Assembly (NCBI RefSeq): GCF_002878395.1
Contig: NC_061117.1
Span: forward strand, 225,595,150 to 225,659,149
DNA length: 64,000 nt
Source of the DNA: Capsicum annuum
Taxonomy: Eukaryota > Streptophyta > Magnoliopsida > Solanales > Solanaceae
Direction of reading: 5' to 3'
Below the pieces are notes generated by a model. That model saw only the letters and a list, made by a program, of their open reading frames with translations, was not told the origin of the DNA and did no database searches. Shown piece after piece: positions 54,792 through 64,000 of this stretch. The translations under genes were made by a program, and so were the position numbers. Within the stretch, counting starts at the first letter, position 1, and each line of letters starts with the position of its first letter.

Positions 54792-57700
54792 CTATTGAGG
54801 ATAGTTGGAGTCTAACTTCTTAAGTATGAAACTAACCATACTCCAATCAAAGCCACGATACTGAAGCCAACGAATAATCCTTGCTTTACGTTTTTCTCTA
54901 GACACACCCTGCCCTTTAAGCCACTGTTTAGATGCCTGGACAAACAAATGATCCAGAGAAGGTTTTGACATAGCATGTCCTGATTCTCCTGATTCTTGCT
55001 CTTCACCAGCTTCGTCCTTCTTGAAGACTAATTTTATGGCATTATCAGCATCCGTTTCACTTACACCCTTCTTGATCAAGGCCTAATCCAGAGATGATGA
55101 GAATGTTCAACGGGGTTCTGACAAAAGCAAAATAAAACCAAAGCTAGTCTATATATAACAAAATGCAGGGGAGAAGAAATGAAAAGGAGTGTTCTGCGAG
55201 TGATTTGGTAGCTGCTTTTCAATACTAGCCAAACGAGATAACGTCAAAAGGTAAAATATGTAAAAAGCAGGTGAGGATCCCATTGTTGACCAAATAAATA
55301 GCCAGCTTTAAAATCTCGATTAGGAAAGAAGTTAGAAGGAAATTTACTTGCTTGATTCGTCTTGGACCCCAACTTGAGGAAGACCATCTGGACCGAGAAT
55401 ACATTTCAGCATATAGACCATCATTGATTAAACCCCTAGAGGAACATACAAAACAAATCCAAATAAGGTCAATCATGATGAAATTAAGATTGAGAATGAA
55501 ATACAAACTTATAAACCTATTGCACAAGGTTCTTTAACCTTCCCTTTAGCAAGTTTAAGTGTAGTAGTTCACTTTAGATAACAGTAAAAAGATATAGGTG
55601 AACAACTGATAATGCGCACCAATATCCAAAATGTAACTGAGACTTGGAATGATATTTCTGTGTTATCAAAGGCAGGGCTGACTATTTTGATGGGAAATAT
55701 CTCAATGTCAGTTCGATTTACCTGGTATTGAAATCTGTTATTACAGAATTAACGACATTAAGCGTAAACTTTCTTCCCAGGAGCTTTTTCTTCAGTTCTA
55801 CAGCCGTAAATGCTCTGCACATACAAATACATGCATCAGGAAGTAGCTTTCTTTGCATCAGTCTTCAGGGCCTCTTTTCTTAGATTCAAGCTGGAAAGAG
55901 AATTCACGTGCATCAGCAAAGTTCTAACAGTTTCATCATTCGCGCATCTTTCTCCAAGTGAAATCAATGCTCAAACACCTCTATGTGGTATGCCGCATAT
56001 AATTAAGGATATGAATGTTTTATCCATCTAATATGTCACTCAGAGTCTTCAACACCAGTTGAAAGATCAGGTTGCAAGTAAGATCAGTGTACTGAGCTAA
56101 TAATACTTGAAGCAGATAAATCACGATCAGATAGAGAGAGATAAGACATCTAAGATTCTAACCTTGAAGCAAGTAACTGAACTGCGATTCTTTCAGCATC
56201 TTGTTTAGCTTTATCAGTTTCAGCTATACCATGTTCAAGTACTAAATCTCCATTGACTTCATCTTCCTCCCCTGAAATTCCGTATTCAGCCTCTTATTTT
56301 AATTTGAGTTTCCACTACAGGTAAAAACAACAGAGAGATGTGGATAAATTCAACCATACCGCATTCCACCTCATCGTCTAGGCTGGTAAAAAACTTTTGT
56401 TTATGATTTTGAGTCTTGGAATGTAAAGGAATGTCCCCGTACTTCGACCTTCCGCCAACAGAAAATTCAGTTTCCTGAATATTCCTGTCTAGGAAACCAT
56501 GCTTTTCTATGTCCAAAATGTGCTTCCTTGGCAAAGCAGCTTCTGACTCTTGGCATCCATTAGATCTCTTGGGAATGTGCCTGACTGGAAAAGTGCTATA
56601 ATCTCTGCCTCGAGAGCAGCTTATAGTACCAAACTTCTGCACCCTAATAAACATATTCATATCATACTAAAGTCTAAAACAAACTGTTTTCTCAGAATAA
56701 TAAACACGGAATAAGCATATATTGCACAGCATAGTTGCATGCCCATTTTCATAAATTCGAGTATGAACTGTAATATTTTTCATGCCCGTATTTGCCCTAA
56801 ACATCAAAACTTTGCTTGGCCAAACCATGGTCACAAGTACCAATTTCAAGAATTTTGATAGCAACTGCTTAGATATTTTCTATGGCCACAGTTGCCCTAA
56901 ATTTAACTTTTGCTTAACAAATCCACATAGTGCTCATTTCGAGAATTTGAAGATTTGACTGTGCTAATCTTTTTCATGGTCATGTTTGCCCTAAAGATCA
57001 AATCTTTTCTTACCTGATCTACGTAACACAAGTAACCATTTCAAGAATTTTGAGAATAAACAGCTGTAATTCTTTCTGTGGTCATGTTTGTCCAAAATAT
57101 TCAACTCAGGTTACAGAAAATCGTTGTGTTAGCACTAAAAATCAACCTTTGCTTAACCAACCCAGATAACACAAGAACCTAGTTTGAAGAATGAACTGTA
57201 GTACTCTTTTTTATTGTCATCTTTGGCCAACAAATCAAACCTTTCTTCACAAAATCCACTCATACAAGTACCCATTCTATGGAGAATGAGCTGCTGTTAT
57301 CTCGTCTTATGGTCATGTTTGTCCTAGAGATCAAACCTTTGCTCTTAAATACAACTACACATCACAAGTACCCATTTTGATTGTTTGGACAGTGAACTGC
57401 TTTTTTTTCCCCTAAGGTCATGCTAGAACTGCCAGAGGTCTATCGGAAACAACCTCTCTACTTCATCCGAGGTAGTGTTATGGACTTCGTACACTTTACC
57501 CTCCCCAGAACCCACTTAGTGGGAATACACCGGGTATGTTGTTGTTGGTCATGCTTGAACTAAAGATCAAATTCACTTACATAATCTGGAACATGAACTG
57601 GGTAATCTTTTCAATGGTCATATCAGCATTTAAATTCAATCCTTTGCTTAACCAACCCACACAACGCAAGAACCTAATTTGGAGAATAGACTGTAATAAT

Positions 57701-58850
57701 CTTTTCAATGGTCACCTTTGGCCCAGTGGCGGATCCAGCTCATAGTGAGGGGGTTCATACCCCCTTCGGCGGAAAATTATACTATGTATACAAGCTTAAA
57801 ATTATTTTTCATGTATATATAGTTAACGCTGAACCCCCTTCAACTAATTATTTGGTTCACATTTTTTGATTTTGAACCCTCTCAATTAAGATGCTGGCTC
57901 CGCCACTGTTTTGGCCTAAAATCAAATCTTTTCTTCACAAAATCCACTCACACAAGTACCCATTTCAAGAATATAGAGAATGAGCTGCTGTAATCTCTTT
58001 TTGTGGTCCTGTTTGTCCTATAGATCAAATCTTTACTTTTTAAAAAAACCCATATAACACAGGAACCCAACAACAACAACGTATCATTGTAATCCCACAA
58101 GTGGGATACAGGAAGGGTCCGACATAACACAAGAACCCAACAACAATAACATACCTAGTGTAATCCCATAAGTGAGGTCCGGGCAGGGTGGACATAACAC
58201 AATAACCCAATAACAACATACCTAGTGTAATCCTATAAATGGGGTCCGGGAAAGGTAGACATAACACAAGAACCCAATAACAACGACAACAACATACCCG
58301 GTGCAATCCCACAAGTGGGGTCCGGGGAGGATGGACATAACACAACAACACATTCCAATAATTTGGACCATAAACTGCTTCTCCTTTCTAGGTCATGATT
58401 GTCCTAAAATTCAAACAAAAATGAACTGGGTAATCTTTTCTATGGTCATTCTTTGCCTTAAAAATCAAACCTTTACCGAACCAATCCACTTTGCAGAACC
58501 ACATAATCACTAGAAAGATGTAAACTTATATAACGTACTTATTACCCTATATTTCAATTCATTTGTCCACCTTTCTTTTTTAGTCCGTTTCATTGTTTAA
58601 AACCACAAGATTAAACAACATTCGACATATTTTAATATAAGACAGATAATATTCAAAAGTCTTTTTACTTTATTAAATTCCGTGTTAAGTTAAAACAGGA
58701 CAAACAAATTGAAATCAAGAGAGTATAATACAATATACATCAACAAGAATTCAATAAAAAACCAAGTGTAAGGGAAATGGCTAACCAGGGGATGATAATG
58801 GCTCGATAATGAAGCTGAATTGAAGCTTTAACTATCAAAGAAACTGTCAT
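54792..58850 (-). CDS. RecX-like regulatory protein, six exons
   Basis: Exons (minus strand) 58850-58786, 56643-56360, 56271-56163, 55814-55722, 55435-55348 and 55082-54792 join in frame to 309 residues. The C-terminal 190 residues carry the RecX repeats: KAKQDAERIAVQLLASRAFT, AVELKKKLLGRKF, LINDGLYAEMYSRSRW, GPRRIKQALIKKGVSETDAD, and KARIIRWLQYRGFDWSMVS at the end. RecX binds RecA in bacteria; the plant homologue (At3g13226 type) is assumed to act on organellar RecA. The first 22 residues (MTVSLIVKASIQLHYRA) are basic and hydrophobic, as in an organelle targeting peptide. Exon 2 encodes a polar, plant-specific region. Intron 1 is 2.1 kb of tandem repeats and SINEs. The first exon is small and its donor (CTG|GTTAGC) is weak, so the start is less certain than the rest. 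Confidence 0.85.
57417..57561 (+). repeat. TS-type SINE with 14-bp target duplication
   Basis: The SINE body is 57431-57547: GCCAGAGGTCTATCGGAAAC, CCTCTCTACTTCATCCGAGG, CGTACACTTTACCCTCCCC, CACTTAGTGGGAATACACCG, ending ATGTTGTTGTTG. The flanks GTCATGCTAGAACT and GTCATGCTTGAACT differ by one base. It sits inside a unit of the RecX intron array. Confidence 0.88.
57716..57916. mobile_element. hAT-like MITE in RecX intron 1
   Basis: The element is 57724-57908 (185 bp), starts CAGTGGCGGATCCAG and ends CTGGCTCCGCCACTG (15-base inverted ends, one mismatch). The flanks CTTTGGCC and TTTTGGCC match at 7 of 8. It inserted into an array unit (GTCACCTTTGGCC / GGCCTAAAATCAAA), so it is younger than the array. 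Confidence 0.88.
58069..58350 (-). repeat. Array of four TS SINE 3' ends
   Basis: Four units of about 62-68 bp each read AACAACATACCTAGTGTAAT, CCCACAAGTGGGGTCCGGG, AGGGTGGACATAACACAA and AACCCAAT. Each holds only the reversed 3' end of the TS SINE plus the flank phrase CATAACACAAGAACCCAA. The units have multiplied in tandem together with a piece of the host intron. Confidence 0.8.
58543..58725. mobile_element. MITE with CTCCCTCC-type ends in RecX intron 1
   Basis: The left end TACCCTATATTTCAATTCAT then TTGTCC pairs with the right end GGACAAACAAATTGAAATCA then AGAGAGTA. The interior is AT-rich. A related left end begins near 63927. Confidence 0.6.
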
Positions 58851-59792
58851 CTTCTTCTTTTTCCCAGAGGTTTAGGGCTTCGTACATATACCAGCAGGAG
58901 ATATGTTTTTCAACTAATAAAAATATTTCTTTTCAAGAATCTTGCTGTTCGAGTCACGTTATGCGTACCACAATTAATTAATTTTATGACATGTTTATCG
59001 ATTAAAATTAGCAATAAATACTTCTAACTTTTTTAAGAATCTTCATGTTCGAGTCACGTTATGCGTACCTCAATTAATTAATTTTATGAGATATTTATCG
59101 ATTACTATGAGCAATAAATACTACTAACTCTGTCTAACCTAATATTACATATTTTACCTTTCAAATGAGTAACTTTTAATTTGTGTCCCTCGAATAAAAT
59201 AATTTTTAATTTTAACCTTTAATAATTAAATTTATGCCTAGTAAAACATAAAATATAAATTTATATTCACACAAAAAATGTTACTTATTATGGAAAAATA
59301 AAAATAAAAAGCCAGCATAAAATAAGGGCAAAAGTGCAAACGACCCATTATCCACTATTTAAACTAAGAATATTTTTATCCAACTATCATTTTTATCTTT
59401 ACAAAAAAAAAAAATGTCTATTCAGGCTCATATGTAAATATCTCTTTTTTATGTCACTATTTAAATTTTTTCCTTAATCGTAAAATATCTAATATTCTTT
59501 TAATACAATTTTAATTATTATATAAATTATACCTAAATATTTCAATTTATAATTTTTCGAGCTGTTTTGAAAAAAAGAAAAAATTCTACCTGTATAAATA
59601 TACACTCTACCTTGCTGAGACGCACTCGTTTATTACATAACATGTGGTGTTGGTGTAAAGTGGTTACATAGTTTGGTCCTTGCCTACATCAAAAGTCTGT
59701 CCAAGTAGTTGGCCAAATTGATTGCTAATGCCTTACACCTTTGATTTTTCTTATTGATAAGCTCAATGTAAATCAAGATAGACACAGAGGAA
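58851..59792. other. Divergent promoter region of the RecX and annexin genes
   Basis: The genes point away from each other, so about 940 bp hold both promoters. It is AT-rich. A 100-base stretch containing CTTCATGTTCGAGTCACGTT and GCGTACCTCAATTAATTAAT is duplicated nearby (58941 and 59039). I cannot pick out specific promoter elements with confidence. Confidence 0.5.
58940..59130. repeat. Two-unit direct repeat (~98 bp)
   Basis: TTGCTGTTCGAGTCACGTTA and TTCATGTTCGAGTCACGTTA each lead to TGCGTACC.CAATTAATTAA, TTTATGA.AT.TTTATCGATTA and AGCAATAAATACT.CTAACT. Confidence 0.8.
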
Positions 59793-62376
59793 ATGGCAAG
59801 TCTAAGTGTTCCTCCAGTTTTAACTTCACCTCATGATGATGCCATACAACTTTACAAAGCTTTCAAGGGTAAACACTTCACCTTTTTCTTTTAATTAATA
59901 AATATACTTCATTTCTTGATTCTTTCATTTAGAAGGGGAGCATTAGAGTAACTGGTAAAGTTGACGGCAGGAGGTCATGTAAGGTGAGGCTGCGTACGAT
60001 GGACCCTTCCCCCACCCCGCGCATGGCGGGAGCTTTAGTGCACCGAGCTATTGTTAATGTAATTTGAATTGTGTGTTGATGGGTGCATGTTGGATTCTGC
60101 AGAAGTAGTGTATTTTGCATTTTTGAAGGATCCGACACCAGTGCAATAACATTTTATGAGAGTTCGAGTGGCATAGCTTATCTCTATCTCTAGGGGTAAG
60201 GTCGGCGTACACTCTACCTACCCTCCCTAGACCCAATTTGTGGGATTATGCTAGGTATGTTGTTGTAGTAAGTAGCATATGTTACAATAACAACAACATA
60301 CCCACTGTAACCCCAAATCTAGATTATGCAACTGGGTCCGGGGAGGATGGTGTGTACGCAACCTTATTCCTATCTTGTGAAGGTAGAGAGGTGGTTTCCG
60401 ATAGACCCTCGGCTTAGCGGCTCAAGTAAAGTATATCAAAATCACTAAGAAAAGAAAATACAGTAATGAAGAAACCATATAAAAGAAGCTTTTTTTTGGT
60501 GTTGAATGAATCAAGGAAATAGAGCAAATGAAACATTGGTTGCAGGCTTCGTTGTTTTATATAGTTGGTACTGCAGCGTAGTTGTTGATATTCATTCGTG
60601 CAGGCTCTGTAGTTTCTGTATTGCATAGATTACTTTGAACAGTCAAAGTATCAGACAGGAGACACGAAACAGCTACGTTTTGTTATTAGTGCGTCTATAT
60701 GGTACTTGAAAATCAGGAAGGGACTTCAAAGCGGCGCATTTCACTAAATGATAGTGTGTTTCTATTCTTTTCTGAACTTCGAGCAAATTACTTGTGTTAT
60801 GCAGGATTTGGATGTGATAAAGCAGCAGTCATTAACATTGTTGCCCATCGTGATGCAACTCAGCGTGCTCTAATTCAACAGGAATACAGAAGTATGTACT
60901 CTGAAGAGCTCAACAAACGCTTATCCAAAGAGCTTAGCGGTAATCTTGAGGTATTGATCTTGTCACTAGTATATTAAACAAGAACTAGGATCAGTTATTG
61001 AAGGAAGGAATGTTGGAATTGGCAGAATTTGTGATTCCTCGTTCTTAATGCTGTCGTCTGTTTCACTATCTTCTTTATCTTTTTGAATTATTCCAGAAAG
61101 CAGTCTTGCTATGGATGTATGATCCGGCAGGAAGGGATGCTACGATAGTAAGGAACGCTTTGAGTGGTGATATTGTTGATCCAAAAGCTGCCACTGAAGT
61201 GATATGTTCGCGGACTCCTTCGCAAATACAATATTTCAAACAACTTTATCATTCCATGTTTGACGTCTACCTTGAGCAAGATATTGAGTTTGTGGCATTT
61301 GAAGATCATAAAAAGGTAGTCATGGCTATGTTGTTTGTGGAAAGAATCAAGTAAGTAATCAGCCAAAATGCTTTTGTGGCTAAGATAAAGATTAATTATT
61401 TTTGCCTAATCGTTACAGTTGCTTCTAGCATATGTAAGCACAATGCGCTATGAAGGACCAGAAGTTGACAGAGCTTCGCTGGAACATGATGCTAAAGCTC
61501 TTTTCAAAGCCGGGGAGAAGAAATTGGGAACTGATGAGAATACGTTTATCCGGATCTTTTCTGAAAGAAGCAGGACACATTTGGCTGCTGTTAGTGCTGC
61601 TTATCACAGCATGTACGGTAACTCGTTGAAAAAGGTAAGCTGTCTGACTTCATTTAGCAAACATATACAGATTTTCCATTTTAGTTAACTGATGAACAGC
61701 GACTGTTGCAGGCTGTAAAAAGTGAAACCTCTGGACTCTTTGAGTTTGCACTCTTGACTATTTTGCAGTGTGCTGAGAATACAGCAAAATACTTTGCAAA
61801 GGTACGTTATTACATTTTTAAAAATTCTTATCAAGTCATAGAAACGATAATGATTCACCCTACAACACGGATATTTTTGAACTCATGCTTCCATGAACTC
61901 CTCGTCCAGATGCATCGCCTCTATATTACTATGATATATGTTCTTCCTTCATATTTTATACTGCCTTCTTACTCTGGATACTTCTTATTCTTTTTGGCTC
62001 TATATCTCAACTTAGACATGGAAGTGAAACTTCTAACGATGTTTATGTTTGGTCATTTTTGTCTAATTTAGTAAACCATTCTTTTCTGCTTATCTCTTAA
62101 ATGAAATGTACTGCTTAAACACTCAGTGGTGCTGCTTATCTGCACTATAAATATGTTTATTAATGAATACAGGAGTTGCACAAGGCTATGAAGGGCTTGG
62201 GGACAGACGATACAACTCTCATTAGAATACTAGTCACGCGAACTGAGATCGATATGGAGTATATAAAAGCAGAATACCAGAAGAAGCATAAGAGATCTCT
62301 GAACGATGCAGTTCATTCGGAGACTTCTGGTGATTATCGGACCTTTCTTCTATCTCTTCTGGGGACTGCCCACTAA
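59793..62376 (+). CDS. Annexin, six exons
   Basis: Exons 59793-59868, 60805-60950, 61097-61315, 61419-61634, 61712-61801 and 62173-62376 give 316 residues, the usual annexin size. Four annexin repeats are recognisable: [20 protein letters not shown] in repeat 1, [15 protein letters not shown] in repeat 2, [20 protein letters not shown] in repeat 3 and [20 protein letters not shown] in repeat 4. The type II Ca2+ loop pattern GxGTD is kept in repeats 3 and 4, while repeat 1 has GFGCD. Annexins bind acidic phospholipids in a Ca2+-dependent way at the inner face of membranes. The end ([10 protein letters not shown]) resembles plant annexin D5. Intron 1 (0.9 kb) has collected two SINE families and a MITE fragment. 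Confidence 0.94.
59937..60050 (+). repeat. tRNA-derived SINE with internal deletion, annexin intron 1
   Basis: It starts GGGAGCATTAGAGTAACTGG (box A side), then jumps from CAGGAGGTCATG straight to TAAGGTGAGGCTGCGTACGA. The stretch with box B is missing. It ends GCGGGAGCTTTAGTGCACCG, the 3' part seen at 3362. Confidence 0.75.
60081..60165. mobile_element. Fragment of the GTTGCTCGGACTC foldback MITE
   Basis: GGGTGCATGTTGGATTCTGC pairs with GGATCCGACACCAGTGC, and the right side ends GAGAGTTCGAGTGGC. The left end is missing. Confidence 0.5.
60174..60270 (+). repeat. TS-type SINE, 5'-truncated
   Basis: GGGGTAAGGTCGGCGTACAC, TACCCTCCCTAGACCCAATT, TGTGGGATTATGCTAGGTAT and GTTGTTGTAG. It faces the next copy tail to tail. 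Confidence 0.72.
60285..60478 (-). repeat. TS-type SINE, minus strand
   Basis: ACAACAACATACCCACTGTA, GGGTCCGGGGAGGATGGTG, TGTACGCAACCTTATTCC, GAGGTGGTTTCCGATAGACC and CTCAAGTAAAGTATATC. The 5' part (TACAGTAATGAAGAAACC) is shared with 11684-11857. Confidence 0.78.
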
Positions 62377-63443
62377 TGGAGAGCCAGCACCATAAATCAG
62401 GTGCTTAAAGTATGTCATCAGCGTTGAAGCCTTTATATAAAGCATGAAATTTGAATGTTGGTATGACGGGGAATCACAGTAGCTCAGCTGGTTGGCTGGC
62501 TACCTGAACTTTCACCTTGTTGGTGAGGATTCGACTCCCCATCTTGTAATCCTCTTCCCCCATTTCCCTTCCCTCACTCCCAAGTTGGTATGCCATAAAA
62601 CAAGTATGAATTCAACCTGTGTTAATTTGGTTTGATCCTGAACAGCCTTTGTACACGACCATATGTTAACTAATACTCAATTGCTGAGTTTAATTTGATC
62701 TTGTCTCTTAAAGCTGTTCAAATATAATTGACATAGATAGAGATGTTTAAGAAAATCACAAGAAAATATAACTTGAATTTTCATTATTAGTAGAATCCTA
62801 ACCAAATGACCTTCGAGGAATAAATATATCATGAAGACAAGGTTATTTAACTCTTCAGGCTGTACCAGAGTCACACTGGCAAATCAATTATCAGACGCGG
62901 AAGAGTTATATAGCAGGAGTCAAAATTAAATAGACAATAAATGGAACAGAAAATACTTATCTGCACCCGGTGTTTACACCATGTAAATGAATGCAAGATG
63001 TGTCCTGCATATACTTTTATCACTTAACCATGATAAGTATTCTCACTTTAATTCGCGACTACTTTGGTTAAACTGCCTTATTTGACTGCTAGACCGATGA
63101 ATCTTATAATGCTAGGTATTCCGTCATGCCTGAGGACTAATTTCCTAAGTTGAAAGTCATTACTCATTAGTCATGGTAACCTATAGATGAGATATTGCCA
63201 ATAAATCTTTCAATGCTGGTGCTAGGAAGAGACTTTGTAAGGAACAATCTTTAAATCTTGCCTTGAATTAATGAAAAAATCTAATAAATTCAGAGTAGAT
63301 TGCTCACAAAATCCTTTGATCTTTCATTTCATATACCAAAACAAAGTACAACTCTTTTTTACATATATTTTAAAGTTTAACCAGTTTGTATATAAATCCA
63401 TGATAATATATATCACTTCAAATGAAGTTTGAGGATACATTAC
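62377..63443. other. 3' flank of the annexin and 3' end of the next gene
   Basis: It contains a tRNA-like SINE (62472-62585) and otherwise AT-rich sequence with no supportable gene. Confidence 0.5.
62472..62585 (+). repeat. tRNA-like SINE in the annexin 3' flank
   Basis: AATCACAGTAGCTCAGCTGG carries a good box A (TAGCTCAGCTGG) and GGATTCGACTCCCC a near-perfect box B, about 35 bases apart. A CTTCCCCCATTTCCCTTCCC tail follows instead of an acceptor stem and T run, so it is a tRNA-derived repeat, not a tRNA gene. Confidence 0.6.
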
Positions 63444-63842
63444 TGGTTGTTGAAGTCCTCAATGACATCTTCAACCATCTCAACTTTCTTGAACTTGTAT
63501 GGCGGGAAGCTCCAAAACGTATGTAGTGGCTGTACAAGAACTACCAAATTAGTTGTGATCCAAATGATGTGCAGTATGTAAATATCGAACTTCTCTCAGG
63601 GCAAAAACATGAACTTTCCACGTGGTGTTGATCTGCTTCTTCTCAGTTCCGGAGCCAATGAGTTGTTCACTTCCTTTGAATTCCGAGCAATTCTATTGGC
63701 ATTCAAAGGTTTATCTTCTGGTTTCCTGAATTCCGGATTGCATGAATTGTTTACCTCAGTATTCCGAAGCATGTTATTGCCACTTGACGGTCTGTCTTCA
63801 TATTTACCAGCAAGAAATGCTTCAACTGTCTGTGATATTTCT
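63444..63842 (-). CDS. Unidentified gene cut by the right edge, last two exons
   Basis: The last exon runs from an acceptor (TTCTTGTACAG) at about 63530 to a TAA ending at 63444 and reads PLHTFWSFPPYKFKKVEMVE then DVIEDFNNQ. The previous exon starts at 63842 after TTTTATGCAG and reads EISQTVEAFLAGKYEDRPSS on to RRSRSTPRGKFMFLP, with a stop about 63598-63596. The donor joining the two is unclear. The candidate GGAAA|GTTCAT is weak. The product is polar and contains many Asn, Arg and Ser. I do not recognise the family. Confidence 0.4.
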
Positions 63843-63926
63843 CTGCATAAAACCATTCAGTTAATACAAACAGAAAGGGTGCTACATTCATTCAAGTTTT
63901 GCCAGTCCAAAAAAAAGTTATTATAT

Positions 63927-64000
63927 ACTCCTTCCATTTCAATTTGTCTGTCTTACTTTACTTTTTAGTATGATTCGAGAAGAATGCCTCTTTCCTTTTT
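63927..64000. mobile_element. Left end of a CTCCCTCC-type MITE
   Basis: TACTCCTTCCATTTCAATTT then GTCTGTCTTAC is the same end as the element at 58543. The rest lies beyond the window. Confidence 0.45.

Larger units (their letters stand above)
56690..58500. repeat. Degenerate ~100-bp tandem array in RecX intron 1
   Basis: About fifteen units repeat ACACAAGTACCCATTTCAAG, AATTTGAGAATGAACTGC, TGTAATCTTTTCTATGGTCA, TGTTTGCCCTAAAGATCAAA and CCTTTGCTTAACCAACCCAC, with many small changes. Later insertions break it: a TS SINE at 57431, a hAT-like MITE at 57724 and a SINE-tail array at 58069. Confidence 0.85.

Noticed and set aside
61706..62071. 121-codon open frame in the annexin region
   Set aside because: It is annexin exon 5 read through its donor at 61802 into the intron.
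62472..62585. Functional tRNA gene
   Set aside because: Good internal boxes but no matching acceptor stem and no pol III T-run terminator after it; it ends in a C/T-rich tail.

Overview
The window is plant nuclear DNA, almost certainly from a nightshade (Solanaceae, Solanum-like). The genes have GT-AG introns and AT-rich noncoding DNA, and the spacers are full of repeats I associate with Solanaceae: tRNA-derived SINEs with TTG tails, several MITE families and a Ty1/copia LTR element. There is one 100-base assembly gap (5657-5756).

Eight complete protein genes could be modelled by joining exons so that reading frame and family similarity agree. In order they are: a TMEM245/AI-2E-like membrane protein (198-2631, +); a four-TM RING-H2 E3 ligase (17513-19441, +); a calcineurin B-like Ca2+ sensor of the CBL2/CBL3 type (24064-28512, +); cytosolic HSP90 (33654-29538, -); an SFT2-type vesicle transport protein (36428-40267, +); an LRR receptor kinase of the RGF-receptor (RGI) type (49677-53213, +); a RecX-like protein (58850-54792, -); and an annexin (59793-62376, +). 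A ninth gene is cut by the right edge (63444-63842, -). From memory of the Arabidopsis map, the first six occur in the same order near At5g55960-At5g56040, with a partial duplicate at At4g26540-At4g26580. The block therefore looks like ancient conserved microsynteny expanded by transposons. The genes do not form a pathway.

The spaces between genes are mobile-element ground. A full-length copia element (4140-11263, coding on the minus strand) has LTRs, a 5-bp target duplication GCAAG and one frame of about 1,340 codons. That frame is broken by six stop codons and no frameshift. Two solo LTRs (12541-13015, TSD GTATT; 25064-25682, TSD CTTTA) were found by their ends. MITEs include a hAT-like family with 8-bp duplications (three well-delimited copies), a Mutator-like 887-bp element with a 9-bp duplication, long-TIR foldback elements and CTCCCTCC-type elements. 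SINEs are present as single copies, as a head-to-tail trimer (45644-46111) and as an array of bare 3' ends (58069-58350).

The most general unexplained pattern is that introns or leaders of nearly every gene here carry their own private tandem repeat array, with units of about 65-165 bp and no obvious sharing between genes: TMEM245 leader, RING upstream and intron 2, CBL leader, HSP90 intron 1, SFT2 intron 1, RLK intron and RecX intron 1. I saw no CRISPR array and no convincing functional tRNA or rRNA gene. Exon borders come from reading the sequence, not from transcripts.
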